64,000 nt of DNA. Source: Streptomyces sp. NBC_01210 (GTDB taxonomy: Bacteria > Actinomycetota > Actinomycetes > Streptomycetales > Streptomycetaceae). This document shows, in pieces, positions 46,231 to 54,992 of this stretch. Position 1 is the first letter of the stretch; each line of letters begins with the position of its first letter. The translations under genes were made by a program, and so were the position numbers. Below the pieces are notes generated by a model, which was not told the DNA's origin, searched no databases, and saw only the letters and a list, made by a program, of their open reading frames with translations. The DNA lies in NCBI RefSeq assembly GCF_036010325.1, contig NZ_CP108549.1, forward strand, positions 1,798,001 to 1,862,000, written 5' to 3'.

Positions 46231-47280
46231 TCACGCGAGGCCGGCGCGCTCCAGGGCCTCGGTGCCCGCCCGCAGTGCCGTGATCCGCTCGTCGAGCGTG
46301 AAGCCGGCCGGAGCGAGGGTCAGCGTGGTGACACCGGCATCGGCGTACGCCTGCATCCGCTCGGCGATCCGGTCCACGGAGCCCAGCAGCGTCGTCTGGT
46401 CGATCAGCTGGTGGGGGACGGCCGCGGCCGCGCCCTGCTTGTCGCCAGCCAGGTACTTGTCCTGGATCTCGGCGGCTTCCTTCTCGTAACCCATACGCTG
46501 CGCAAGCTGGTTGTAGAAGTTCTGCTTGCGGCTGCCCATGCCGCCGACGTACAGCGCGGTGTACGGACGGAACATGTCGGCCAGTCCGGCGACGTCGTCG
46601 CCGATCGCGAGCGGCAGCGTCGGACAGACGTCAAAGCCTTCCATGGTCTTTCCGGCCTTCTCGCGGCCCGCGCGCAGGTACTTGAGCGCGGTGTCCTCGA
46701 GGTGGTCGGCGGACGGGAAGATCAGCAGGGCGCCGTCGGCGATCTCGCCGGTCTGCTCAAGGTTCTTGGGGCCGATCGCGGCGATGTAGAGCGGGATGTG
46801 CTCGCGCTCCGGGTGGACGGTGAGCTTGATCGGCTTGCCCGGACCGCCCGGCAGCGGGAGCGTCCAGTGCTCTCCCTCGTACGAGAGGCGCTCGCGGGAC
46901 ATCGCCTTGCGGACGATCTCGACGTACTCGCGGGTGCGGGAGAGCGGCTTGTCGAACTTGATGCCGTACCAGCCCTCGGAGACCTGCGGGCCGGAGACGC
47001 CGAGGCCGAGCCGGAAGCGGCCGCCGGAGAGCGAGTCGAGCGTGGCGGCCGTCATCGCGGTCATGGCCGGCTGGCGGGCCGGGATCTGCATGATCGCGGA
47101 GCCGACGTCGATGCGCTCGGTCTGGGCGGCGACCCAGGCGAGCACGGTAGGGGCGTCGGAGCCGTACGCCTCGGCTGCCCAGCAGACGTCGTAGCCGAGC
47201 TGGTCGGCCTCCTTGGCGACGGCGAGATTGTCTCCGTCCATCCCCGCGCCCCAGTAGCCGAGGTTGATGCCGAGCCGCAT
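46231..47280 (-). CDS. F420-dependent LLM-class oxidoreductase
   Basis: Luciferase-like monooxygenase-fold flavin/F420 enzyme of 349 residues. The N-terminus LGINLGYWGAGMDGDNLAVA and the motifs GSAIMQIPARQPAMTAM, SGGRFRLGLGVSGPQVSEGW and PLYIAAIGPKNLEQTGEIAD are typical of the F420-dependent methylene-tetrahydromethanopterin-reductase-like group of actinobacteria. The ATG at 47280 is preceded by GAGGGAGCGGTT. It would reduce or oxidise an unknown small molecule in the cytoplasm. It is divergent from an aldo/keto reductase gene. Confidence 0.9.
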   Translation of the reverse strand: MRLGINLGYWGAGMDGDNLAVAKEADQLGYDVCWAAEAYGSDAPTVLAWVAAQTERIDVGSAIMQIPARQPAMTAMTAATLDSLSGGRFRLGLGVSGPQVSEGWYGIKFDKPLSRTREYVEIVRKAMSRERLSYEGEHWTLPLPGGPGKPIKLTVHPEREHIPLYIAAIGPKNLEQTGEIADGALLIFPSADHLEDTALKYLRAGREKAGKTMEGFDVCPTLPLAIGDDVAGLADMFRPYTALYVGGMGSRKQNFYNQLAQRMGYEKEAAEIQDKYLAGDKQGAAAAVPHQLIDQTTLLGSVDRIAERMQAYADAGVTTLTLAPAGFTLDERITALRAGTEALERAGLA

Positions 47281-47411
47281 AACCGCTCCCTCTTACTGAT
47301 CAGTAACGTCCCTGTTCCGGGGGACTCTAGCGCGGGTTCACAGGATCCGTCAGGGGGAGGTTGTCCACAGGCTCTCTCCGGGTGGGCGCCTGGCCAGTAA
47401 TCTCAGCGCCC

Positions 47412-48395
47412 ATGGAGCAGAGGCATCTCGGCCGTACCGGCCTGCGCGTGTCCCGGATCGGGCTCGGCACCCTTACCTGGGGTCGCGACACCGATGAGCA
47501 CGACGCTGCCGACCAGCTGAAAGTGTTCTGGGAGGCGGGCGGGACCCTGGTCGACACCGCGGATGTGTACGGCGGTGGAGATTCGGAGTATCTGCTCGGG
47601 CAGCTCGTCGAGCGGCTCGTACCTCGGCGGGAACTGGTCATCGCGACGAAGGCGGGCAGCGTGCCCGATCCGGACCGGCGCTTCGACGGCTCGCGGGGGC
47701 ATCTGCTGTCGGCGCTGGACGCCTCACTGGAGCGGCTGGGTACGGACTACGTCGACGTCTGGCAGGTCCACGCCTTCGACCCGGAGACCCCGCTGGAGGA
47801 GACACTCCAGGCGCTGGACATCGCGGTCGGCAGCGGGCGCGCGCGGTACGCGGGGGTGTCGAACTTCTGCGGCTGGCAGCTGGCGAAGGCGGCGACCTGG
47901 CAGCTGGCCTCGCCGGGAGTGCGGACACGGCTGGCCAGTACGCAGATGGAGTACTCGCTGCTGCAGCGCGGGGTGGAGCGGGAGGTGCTGCCGGCCGCTC
48001 TCGACCTTGGGGTCGGGCTGCTGCCGTCGTCGCCGCTGGGGCGCGGGGTGCTGACGGGTAAGTACCGGCATGCCACTCCGGTTGATTCGCGGGGTGCTTC
48101 GGAGCAGATGGCGCCGTTCGTGGAGCCGTATCTCGACGAGGCGGCGAGCCGGATCGTGGACGCGGTGGCGACGGCGGCTGACGGGCTCGCCGCGACGGCG
48201 CTGCAGGTGGCGCTGGCATGGGTGCGGGACCGGCCGGGTGTGGTGGCCCCGATCGTCGGCGCACGCAACGCACAGCAGCTCACGGCGGCATTGTCAGTGG
48301 AGGCCCTTAGTCTTCCTGACGAGATCTGCCAGGCGCTCGACGATGTGTCGGCGCCCGTGCACCGCTATCCCGACCAGGACTGGAGCACGCTGTGA
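47412..48395 (+). CDS. Aldo/keto reductase
   Basis: NADPH-dependent reductase of 327 residues with the (beta/alpha)8 fold. Family features are LGRTGLRVSRIGLGTLTWG, DTADVYGGGDSEYLLGQ (catalytic Asp/Tyr), VIATKAGS (Lys), VDVWQVHAFDP (His), GVSNFCGWQL and PIVGARNAQQL (cofactor binding). TAATCT ends 8 bp before the ATG with no ribosome site, so the mRNA may be leaderless. The stop overlaps the start of the RecD-like gene (GTGA), so the two are coupled. Confidence 0.92.
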   Translation: MEQRHLGRTGLRVSRIGLGTLTWGRDTDEHDAADQLKVFWEAGGTLVDTADVYGGGDSEYLLGQLVERLVPRRELVIATKAGSVPDPDRRFDGSRGHLLSALDASLERLGTDYVDVWQVHAFDPETPLEETLQALDIAVGSGRARYAGVSNFCGWQLAKAATWQLASPGVRTRLASTQMEYSLLQRGVEREVLPAALDLGVGLLPSSPLGRGVLTGKYRHATPVDSRGASEQMAPFVEPYLDEAASRIVDAVATAADGLAATALQVALAWVRDRPGVVAPIVGARNAQQLTAALSVEALSLPDEICQALDDVSAPVHRYPDQDWSTL

Positions 48396-50545
48396 CTGTG
48401 CCTTCCCGGGGGACGCCCCCCGGACCCCCGGACGAGGGCCGCGACGCCGCGGACGAGACCGCGGACGAGGCCGCCGACCCGGCATCGGGCACCGCCGAGG
48501 CGGACGCACCCGAGGCGGACGCACCCGAGGGGGACAAGCCGGAAGCCGGCACATCGGAGGCCGAGAAGACAGCGGCCGAGAAGGCGACCGAGCTGTCCGA
48601 GGCCGAGGCGGAGCTGGTCGCGCAGCGGGAGTTGCGGGCCCGGATCGAGCAGCGGAAGGCCGAGAAGGCGGGGCCCATCGAGAGCGGCACCAAGCTGAGC
48701 GGCACGGCCGCCGATCTGCTCGCGGCGGTGCGGGCCGTGGAGAGCGGCGAGAAGGCCGACACCGCGTTCTTCGACTCCCCCGCGCCCGCCCCCAGACGTG
48801 CCGCACCGACCGCGGAGCCCGTACGACACCGGGTTCCGCAGCCGGTGCAGGCACCGCGGGCCACGGCGCCGGAGACCGTGACGACGGTGCAGACCGTGCT
48901 CGCCGAGGGCGGCGCACCCGAGGCGCTGGCGGCGCAGGTCGCGCGGGTGCTCGGCGAGCAGGCCGCGGATGTGCTGCGCGAGGATCCGTGGCGGCTGCTG
49001 TCCGTCCCCGGCGTCCGGCCGGAGCAGGCCGACGGCTTCGCCCGGGCGCTTCTCGGTGCTGAGTGCGGCCCTGGTGACGAGCGCCGGGCGGCGGCACTCG
49101 TCGCCTGGGAGCTGGAGCGCGCGGCGCTGCAGGGCCACACCGCGTTGGAGTCCTCGGCCGTACGCGCGGCGCTGGCAGAACGGTCGGTGCCCGATCCTGG
49201 CGAAGCGCTGCAGCAGGCAATCGCCGAAGGTGCCGTGCTGGTGTTCCAGGACGGTGTGGAGGAGACCGAGCAGGCCGCGGACGGGGAGGAGTCCGAGCAG
49301 CCGGCTGTGCCGGTGCTGCTGGGGCTCGACCGGTACGCACTCGCCGAGGAGAGTCTCGCGGACGGCCTGGCGCGGCTTGCCAAGGCCGGTGCGGACGCCA
49401 GGTGGGATGCCGCGGATCCCACCGAGCTGATCCCTGCGGTCGCCGCGAGCGGTCTGGTTTTGCACACGGGCGGGGAGGCGGCGCGGGCCGAGCCGGTCGC
49501 GGTGGCCGAGGCCGCCCGTGCGCTCGGACTGCGCGCGGTCGTCGCGGTCCACAGCGAGAACGGCAGCCGGCGGCTCGGCCCTGCGGCGGTCACTGTCTCC
49601 GGGCTGCTGTCCGGTGCGGAGGGTCCCGGCAGGGACGAGGACGGGGCATTCGCACTCGATCTCCTGGTCGTGCTGGACGCAGCGCAGTTGGACGTGGAGT
49701 CCGCGGCGATGCTGGTGGAGTCGATGCCGGACGGCAGCCGACTGGTGCTCAGCGGCGATCCCGGTGTGCTCTGCTCGGCGGGCGCGGGCCGGGTGTTCGC
49801 GGATGTGCTGGCGGCCAGGGTGTGCCCGCAGATCGCCTCGCGGACGCCGGACCCCGGACCGATCGGAGAGCTTGTCTCGGGCGTCGGCATCGGCGAGCTG
49901 AACCAGGTGGCGGCGCCCGGCAAAGAGGTCGTCATCGTCCCGGTGCGTGACGCGGGCGAGGCGGTCCACCGTACGGTGCAGCTCGTCGCGGACTCGGTGC
50001 CGCGGGCCATCGGAGTGCCGACCGAGCAGACCCAGGTGATCACGGTGGGACACGGCGGCTCCGCCGGGACCCGCGCGCTCAACGCCGCGCTCAAGGAGCG
50101 GCTGAACGCTGGTCCGGGCCGGTTCGGCGGCTTCGACCCGGGCGACCGGGTCGCCTACACACCCGCTCTCGGCCGGACACTCACCGGCACGGTCGTCTCG
50201 GCGGACGCTGCGGGCCTGCATCTCGACTGCGACGGCACGCCTGTCGTCGTACCGAAGGAGCGGGTCGAATCGGCGGTGCGCCACGGCTGGGCGCTGACGG
50301 CGCACCAGGCCGCGGGGATGCGCTGGCCCGCGGCTGTCGTGGTACTGCCGGGCGACGCGGCGCAAGGGCTGAGCCGACCGTGGGTGTATACCGCGTTCAG
50401 CCGCGCCGAGCGACATCTGTCCGTGGTGCACGGCGTGGATCAGGCGCTGCCGCGCGCGGTGGCGGAGGTGGCGTCCCAGCACCGCACGACGCGGCTGCGG
50501 ACGCTGCTCGAGGAGCTGCTCGCGACGCCGACGCCGACGTCGTAG
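48392..50545 (+). CDS. RecD2-like helicase-related protein lacking Walker A
   Basis: 717-residue protein. The first ~160 residues are acidic, Ala/Pro-rich and probably disordered. Residues ~165-290 match the helix-hairpin-helix region of RecD2 (VLREDPWRLLSVPGVRPEQA; AAALVAWELERAALQGHTAL). Motif III-like (GSRLVLSGDPGVLCSAGAGR), the C-terminal helicase domain (WALTAHQAAGMRWPAAVVV) and motif VI-like (VYTAFSRAERHL) are retained. Where Walker A should be the sequence reads VLHTGGEAARAEPVAV, without GKT/GKS, and Walker B is LVVLDAAQLD, without Asp-Glu. It is probably ATPase-dead and DNA-binding. The GTG start overlaps the upstream stop. Confidence 0.8.
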   Translation: MTVPSRGTPPGPPDEGRDAADETADEAADPASGTAEADAPEADAPEGDKPEAGTSEAEKTAAEKATELSEAEAELVAQRELRARIEQRKAEKAGPIESGTKLSGTAADLLAAVRAVESGEKADTAFFDSPAPAPRRAAPTAEPVRHRVPQPVQAPRATAPETVTTVQTVLAEGGAPEALAAQVARVLGEQAADVLREDPWRLLSVPGVRPEQADGFARALLGAECGPGDERRAAALVAWELERAALQGHTALESSAVRAALAERSVPDPGEALQQAIAEGAVLVFQDGVEETEQAADGEESEQPAVPVLLGLDRYALAEESLADGLARLAKAGADARWDAADPTELIPAVAASGLVLHTGGEAARAEPVAVAEAARALGLRAVVAVHSENGSRRLGPAAVTVSGLLSGAEGPGRDEDGAFALDLLVVLDAAQLDVESAAMLVESMPDGSRLVLSGDPGVLCSAGAGRVFADVLAARVCPQIASRTPDPGPIGELVSGVGIGELNQVAAPGKEVVIVPVRDAGEAVHRTVQLVADSVPRAIGVPTEQTQVITVGHGGSAGTRALNAALKERLNAGPGRFGGFDPGDRVAYTPALGRTLTGTVVSADAAGLHLDCDGTPVVVPKERVESAVRHGWALTAHQAAGMRWPAAVVVLPGDAAQGLSRPWVYTAFSRAERHLSVVHGVDQALPRAVAEVASQHRTTRLRTLLEELLATPTPTS

Positions 50546-50608
50546 CTCGTGCGACAGCCCGGGCCCGCCTCCTGGACGGGGCGGGACCCGGGCTGCGGGT
50601 CGCACGAG
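50546..50608. terminator. Bidirectional hairpin terminator
   Basis: A two-part stem: outer arms CTCGTGCGAC/GTCGCACGAG and inner arms AGCCCGGG/CCCGGGCT. It lies between the RecD-like gene and the convergent acidic-protein gene. Confidence 0.75.
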
Positions 50609-50617
50609 GCAGTGTGG

Positions 50618-51280
50618 TCAGGACTCCACTTCGTCGAGGTCGTCCAGCTCCTCGGCCAGCTCGTCCTCGTCGAAGACCGAGCTGACGTCGAAGCGGCAGA
50701 CGACCCGCTGCGGATCCGCCTGGTCGAAGGGGGTGCTCAGCCATTCGCCCGGTTCGGGAGCATCGTCCGAGGCCGACACCCACAGCGTGGAGTCGCCCTC
50801 CTCCAGACCGAACTCCTTGTGCCGGGAAGCGATTTCATCCGGTTCGTACTCACCGAAGAGCACGCCGAGTGCCGCATGCACGCTCGTGCCGACCACCGGG
50901 GCGTTCTCCGGCCCCCGGTCGTCATCGGGGTCCAGGTCGGCGAGGCGCTGCGCCTGTGAAAGCAGTCGCTGGGGCTCCACCACCGCATAGTCGCGGCGGA
51001 TCAGCACGCTCAGCGCGCTCGGCTCCTCGGGACCCGCGTACGGCGGAAGTGAATCGTCCGCGCCCGGGATCTCGAACGGCGTCACCTCGTCATAACGGTC
51101 GTAGAGCCGCTCGTCGTACGCCTCCGCCGCCGCGGCAAGGACATTGAACGCGTCATAGACGGCCGGGTCGTCCTCGCCCGTGCGGTTTTCGACCGCCTCG
51201 AGGTGACGGTCCAGTGCGGCTTTGACCGCCTCGGCGGCGGCACGTACCTCGGCAGCGGTGGGCTGCGCAGCATCAGACAT
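50618..51280 (-). CDS. Acidic conserved hypothetical protein
   Basis: 220-residue cytoplasmic protein of unknown function, rich in Asp and Glu (EELDDLDEVES at the end). The N-terminal third is helical (AAEVRAAAEAVKAALDRHLE). A region from ~85 on (PYAGPEEPSALSVLIRRDYA, SVHAALGVLFGEYEPDEIA) is the most structured. No domain is recognised. The ATG at 51280 has no ribosome site, but TAGCGT lies 7 bp before it, so the gene is probably leaderless. Divergent from the DUF5703 gene across only 47 bp. Confidence 0.8.
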   Translation of the reverse strand: MSDAAQPTAAEVRAAAEAVKAALDRHLEAVENRTGEDDPAVYDAFNVLAAAAEAYDERLYDRYDEVTPFEIPGADDSLPPYAGPEEPSALSVLIRRDYAVVEPQRLLSQAQRLADLDPDDDRGPENAPVVGTSVHAALGVLFGEYEPDEIASRHKEFGLEEGDSTLWVSASDDAPEPGEWLSTPFDQADPQRVVCRFDVSSVFDEDELAEELDDLDEVES

Positions 51281-51287
51281 AGTGCAG

Positions 51288-51320
51288 ACGCTATCCGTAC
51301 CTGGGCTCTGCCCGCACAAT
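51288..51320. promoter_or_regulatory. Back-to-back leaderless promoters
   Basis: The minus-strand -10 TAGCGT (51288-51293) lies 7 bp before the ATG at 51280. The plus-strand -10 CACAAT (51315-51320) lies 7 bp before the ATG at 51328. Both genes lack ribosome sites. The whole divergent control region is 47 bp. Confidence 0.45.
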
Positions 51321-51327
51321 AGATGCG

Positions 51328-51516
51328 ATGCCGGAATACGAATTTGTCGACGTGTATGTACCGCGCGGGGTGTCCCGCAAGGAAGCGACCCGTCTACTGA
51401 CCGACCATGCCGAGTACGGACACTGGGAGTTGGACCGACTGAGTCTGCACCGGGACGGCAGCCGTAGGGTGCGGCTGCGTCGGCGCATCATTCGTCAGGT
51501 GCGCGCCACCTGGTGA
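51328..51516 (+). CDS. DUF5703-family small basic protein
   Basis: 62-residue basic protein; the second half is strongly Arg-rich (DGSRRVRLRRRIIRQVRATW). The N-terminal half MPEYEFVDVYVPRGVSRKEA is highly conserved in the family. It has no known function; nucleic-acid binding is possible from charge alone. It is followed by a textbook terminator. Confidence 0.8.
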   Translation: MPEYEFVDVYVPRGVSRKEATRLLTDHAEYGHWELDRLSLHRDGSRRVRLRRRIIRQVRATW

Positions 51517-51526
51517 GCGAATAAGG

Positions 51527-51564
51527 CGGAGCGGGCCCCGCCTGCGCGGGGCCCGCTCCGTTTT
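51527..51564 (+). terminator. Rho-independent terminator with T-run
   Basis: 15-bp perfect stem (CGGAGCGGGCCCCGC with its complement), CTGC loop, then TTTT. It ends the DUF5703 gene and could also serve chpC on the other strand. Confidence 0.9.
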
Positions 51565-51594
51565 CATGCCATTTATACCGATACGGCCGCTTGA

Positions 51595-52647
51595 CTACGC
51601 CGAGGCGCGGGCCCGGCGGTACAGCACCGCTCCCGCCAGCAGCATGCCCGCGCCGGCCGGGGCCAGCGTGTCGAGCGAGTCGGCACCGGTGTGCGCGAGC
51701 TGGTCGGCGCCCTTGGGCGAGGTGACGGTCTGCGTGCCGGGGGTGTTCGGCTTGCTCGGGGTGACGGGCACTACCGGCGTGGTGGACTTGCCCGGCTGAC
51801 TCGGGGTGTTCGGCTTGCTCGGGGTGTTCGGGAGACCCGGGGTGGTCGGGGTGTTCGGCAGACCCGGGGTGGTCGGGGTGTTCGGCAGACCCGGGGTGGT
51901 CGGGGTGTTCGGCAGACCCGGGGTGGTCGGGGTGTTCGGCAGACCCGGGGTGGTCGGGGTGTTCGGCAGACCCGGGGTGGTCGGGGTGTTCGGCAGACCC
52001 GGGGTGGTCGGGGTGTTCGGCAGACCCGGAATGCTCGGCTTGCCCGGGGTGCTCGGGCTCTCCGGCTTGCTCGGAGTGCTCGGCTTGCTCGGAGTGCTCG
52101 GGCTCTCCGGCTTACTCGGCTTGCTCGGCTGAGTGTGGTCGCACGGCTGACTCGGCTTGCTGGGCTTGCTCGGGGTGCTGGGCTTGCTCGGGGTGCTCGG
52201 CTTGCTCGGAGTGCTCGGCTTCGCGGGCGGGGTGGAGACGCTCGAGCCGTTGTCGCACTCGTTGCCCGTGGCGGTGTTGCCGAGGCCACCGATCGTGACG
52301 GCGTTCCCGCAGGCGTTCACGGGGACGTCGATCGGCACCTGGACGTGGTTGCCCGAGATAACGCCGGGATTGTCCTTGGGGTCCTCGCCTGCGTGGGACC
52401 CGCCGGACTTATTGCTGCACTCATTGCCGCTGGCGGGGTTGAGCAGCGCGAGCACATTCACGGTGTTCCCGCACACGTTGACGGGAACATGCACCGGAAC
52501 CTGGACCGTGTTTCCGGACAGTACGCCCGGCGAATTCGCCGTGCCTCCGTTCGCACCGGCGTCCGCGTTCGCATAGCCACCGCCGAGCGCGAGTACGCCG
52601 CCCGCCGCTGCCATGGTGATCAGGCCCTTGCGCGTGATCTGTCGCAT
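51595..52647 (-). CDS. chpC: Long chaplin, sortase-anchored
   Basis: Cell-wall-anchored chaplin of 350 residues that helps coat aerial hyphae with an amyloid-like hydrophobic layer. A signal peptide (~1-29) precedes two chaplin domains with their Cys pairs (Cys59/Cys77; Cys113/Cys131; [20 protein letters not shown] is typical). A Pro/Ser/Thr/Lys-rich wall-spanning stretch follows (~138-300), with eight repeats PGLPNTPTT near its end. LAHTG (317-321), a hydrophobic segment and YRRARASA form the sortase signal. In S. coelicolor chpC and chpH are adjacent, as here. Confidence 0.93.
   Translation of the reverse strand: MRQITRKGLITMAAAGGVLALGGGYANADAGANGGTANSPGVLSGNTVQVPVHVPVNVCGNTVNVLALLNPASGNECSNKSGGSHAGEDPKDNPGVISGNHVQVPIDVPVNACGNAVTIGGLGNTATGNECDNGSSVSTPPAKPSTPSKPSTPSKPSTPSKPSKPSQPCDHTQPSKPSKPESPSTPSKPSTPSKPESPSTPGKPSIPGLPNTPTTPGLPNTPTTPGLPNTPTTPGLPNTPTTPGLPNTPTTPGLPNTPTTPGLPNTPTTPGLPNTPSKPNTPSQPGKSTTPVVPVTPSKPNTPGTQTVTSPKGADQLAHTGADSLDTLAPAGAGMLLAGAVLYRRARASA
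51821..52036 (-). repeat. Eight 27-bp tandem repeats inside chpC
   Basis: Eight consecutive 27-bp units, near-identical in DNA, encode PGLPNTPTT (the last unit in protein order ends in SK). They form part of the wall-spanning region. Such repeats expand and contract easily and can collapse in assembly. Confidence 0.9.
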
Positions 52648-52792
52648 AGGTTGAATCCTGCCTTCTTGCTTCAGGAATACCCGCGGGCGTCGGTACCCGG
52701 GGGTGGAATGCTCGGACGGCCCCGGAGTGCGTGGCGCGCACTCCGGGGCCGCTCGAGTTCAAACCCAGACCCATACGGGTCGAGTCACAACG

Positions 52793-53026
52793 TCACTCGT
52801 TGACGCAGGTGTTGCCGAAGGTAGGGTTCAACAGCCCGACCACGGAGACCGTGTTGCCGCATGCGTTCACCGGCACGTGGATGGGCGCCTGGATGACGTT
52901 GCCGGAGACCACCCCGGGGGAGTTGACAGCAGCACCCTGGGCACCCGAAGAGGCCATGGCGACACCCGCACCAGCGAGCACCAGACCACCGGTGGCAGCC
53001 GCAGCAGCGACGACCTTCTTGATCAT
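52793..53026 (-). CDS. chpH: Short chaplin
   Basis: Secreted chaplin of 77 residues: signal peptide ~1-25 (VAMA|SS) and one chaplin domain with Cys56 and Cys74 (SPGVVSGNVIQAPIHVPVNA). It forms amyloid fibrils at the air-water interface and is needed for aerial growth in S. coelicolor. AAGGAGG lies 4 bp before the ATG, a strong ribosome site for an abundant protein. It is upstream of chpC on the same strand, with a gap of ~145 bp. Confidence 0.95.
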   Translation of the reverse strand: MIKKVVAAAAATGGLVLAGAGVAMASSGAQGAAVNSPGVVSGNVIQAPIHVPVNACGNTVSVVGLLNPTFGNTCVNE

Positions 53027-53193
53027 TGTTCCTCCTTGTTGGCAATGCGGCCCCAGCCGCGGACCGCATCACCTGTAACGAGGAGGAGGGAACGGGGCTA
53101 CGAGCCGACGGCCCCATTCACTCTTTTTGGTCAAGTGCGCACGCACTGGCGATTATTAGAGTTCCGTTTCAGCAGATCTGACCCCGAAACGGT

Positions 53194-54528
53194 TCAGCAC
53201 TGGTCCAGGAATCGGTCAAGCACCCGTACGCCGAACTTCAGGCCGTCCACCGGAACCCGCTCGTCCACCCCGTGGAACATGCCCGCGAAGTCCAGCTCCG
53301 GCGGCAGCTTGAGCGGCGCGAAGCCGAAGCAGCGGATGCCGAGGTCGTCGAAGGACTTGGCGTCGGTTCCGCCGGAGAGCATGTACGGCACGGCCCGGGC
53401 GATCGGGTCCTCGGCCTTGAGCGCGATCTGCATGGCGTCGACGAGATCCCCGTCGAAGCTGGTCTCGAGCGCCTTGTCCCCGTGCACGTCCTCCCGCTTG
53501 ACCCGCGGGCCCAGCAGCCGGTCGAGGTCGGCCAGGAACTCCTCCTCGTACCCCGGCAGAAAGCGCCCGTCGACATGTGCGGTCGCCTGCCCGGGGATCA
53601 CGTTCACCTTGTAGCCGGCGCCGAGCATGGTGGGGGCGGCGGAGTTGCGCAGCGTGGCGCCGATCATCTTGGCGATGCCGCCGAGCTTGGCGAGCGTCGC
53701 CTCCATGTCCTCCGGGTCGAGGGGTGTGCCGAGCGCGTCGGAGAGCTCGTCGAGGAAGGACCGTACGGTCTTGGTCATCCTTACCGGCCACTTGTGCCGA
53801 CCGAGCCGGCCGACCGCCTCGCAGAGCTCGGTGATGGCGTTGTCGTTGTTGGTCATCGACCCGTGCCCGGCGGTGCCTTCCACAGTGAGCCGCATCCAGT
53901 GCATGCCCTTCTGCGCCGTCTCGACGAGGTAGAGCCGCAGATTCTCGTTGACCGTGAAGGAGAAGCCGCCGACCTCGCCGATCGCCTCCGTAACGCCCTC
54001 GAAGAGATCCGGGTGCTTGTCGACCAGATGCCGCGCCCCGTACGTGCCGCCGGCCTCCTCGTCGGCGAGGAAGGCCAGCACGATGTCGCGCGGGGGCTTG
54101 CGGCCGCTGCGCAGCCGGTCCCGTACGACCGCCAGGGTCATGGCGTCCATGTCCTTCATGTCGACCGCGCCCCGGCCCCACACACAGCCGTCCGCGATCT
54201 CGCCGGAGAAGGGGTGGTGCGTCCAGTCGTCGGCGTTGGCCGGTACGACGTCGGTGTGGCCGTGGATGAGCAGCGCGGGCCTCGACGGGTCCTCACCCTC
54301 GATACGGGCCACTGTGGAGGCGCGGCCCTGGTGGGACTCGAAGATCTGCGGCTCGAGCCCGACCTCGGCGAGCTTCTCCGCGACATACTCCGCGGCGGCC
54401 CGCTCCCCCGGACCCGAGTGGTCGCCGTAGTTGCTCGTGTCGATCCGGATCAGCTCACGGCAGAGGTCGACGACCTCGTCCTCACCCGAAAGGGGCTTGG
54501 TCTTGTCGGCCCTGTTCGACTCGCTCAC
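53194..54528 (-). CDS. M20-family metallopeptidase/deacylase
   Basis: Cytoplasmic di-zinc hydrolase of 444 residues from the M20 (DapE/ArgE/dipeptidase) family. Metal motifs are LIHGHTDVVP (His, with Asp two residues on), GRGAVDMKDMDA (bridging Asp) and FLADEEAGG (catalytic Glu and metal Glu). The dimerisation domain includes TVEGTAGHGSMTNNDNA (His). It probably hydrolyses a peptide or N-acyl amino acid; the substrate is unknown. The GTG at 54528 has GGAGG 7 bp before it and was preferred to an upstream in-frame start. Confidence 0.92.
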   Translation of the reverse strand: MSESNRADKTKPLSGEDEVVDLCRELIRIDTSNYGDHSGPGERAAAEYVAEKLAEVGLEPQIFESHQGRASTVARIEGEDPSRPALLIHGHTDVVPANADDWTHHPFSGEIADGCVWGRGAVDMKDMDAMTLAVVRDRLRSGRKPPRDIVLAFLADEEAGGTYGARHLVDKHPDLFEGVTEAIGEVGGFSFTVNENLRLYLVETAQKGMHWMRLTVEGTAGHGSMTNNDNAITELCEAVGRLGRHKWPVRMTKTVRSFLDELSDALGTPLDPEDMEATLAKLGGIAKMIGATLRNSAAPTMLGAGYKVNVIPGQATAHVDGRFLPGYEEEFLADLDRLLGPRVKREDVHGDKALETSFDGDLVDAMQIALKAEDPIARAVPYMLSGGTDAKSFDDLGIRCFGFAPLKLPPELDFAGMFHGVDERVPVDGLKFGVRVLDRFLDQC

Positions 54529-54714
54529 GCTGATTCCTCCCACTGTCGCTGCTGGTGGTTCCCCCTCATCCTCCCGCGCCCCGCCCCGTACCCCAAGGGC
54601 GACTGTCCGCCGTCATACGGCCGTCACACCGGATCCGGGCGTGATCGAGCACAGTCGAATGTTTGCTATGGTTTTCCACGTCGGAACGGCCCAGCGCCGC
54701 GAGACAGACACCTG

Positions 54715-54799
54715 GTCCGGGTGGCGGAATGGCAGACGCGCTAGCTTGAGGTGCTAGTGCCCTTTATCGGGCGTGGGGGTTCAAGTCCCCCCTCGGACA
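54715..54799 (+). tRNA. tRNA-Leu (anticodon GAG)
   Basis: Type II tRNA of 85 nt with a long variable arm. Acceptor GTCCGGG pairs with CTCGGAC. D stem GCG/CGC; anticodon stem CTAGC/GCTAG with loop TTGAGGT (anticodon 54748-54750, GAG, reading CUC/CUU). Variable arm TGCCCTTTATCGGGCG; T arm GGGGG-TTCAAGT-CCCCC. The discriminator is A. CCA is not encoded. Confidence 0.97.
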
Positions 54800-54804
54800 C
54801 AATC

Positions 54805-54837
54805 AAGATCCCCACGGATTCCCGTGGGGATCTTTTG
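54805..54837 (+). terminator. Terminator of tRNA-Leu
   Basis: 13-bp stem (AAGATCCCCACGG with its complement), ATTC loop, ending in TTTT, 5 bp after the tRNA. Confidence 0.9.
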
Positions 54838-54992
54838 TACCCCCGGGTGGCGTGCGTCTTGCGTACGCGCGCGGCCGGGGCGCAGCCGAAGCGGGCGTTG
54901 TGCGGGGTGGATCGGCAGCGGCCTCGGCTCCGGCCCCCGTTCCACCGGCATCCGATACCGGCATCCGATGTAGTGGGCATACAGTCACGTCG

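Noticed and set aside
51821..52036. Regular 27-bp repeats resembling a CRISPR array
   Set aside because: There are no unique spacers, and the units are in frame within chpC and encode PGLPNTPTT.
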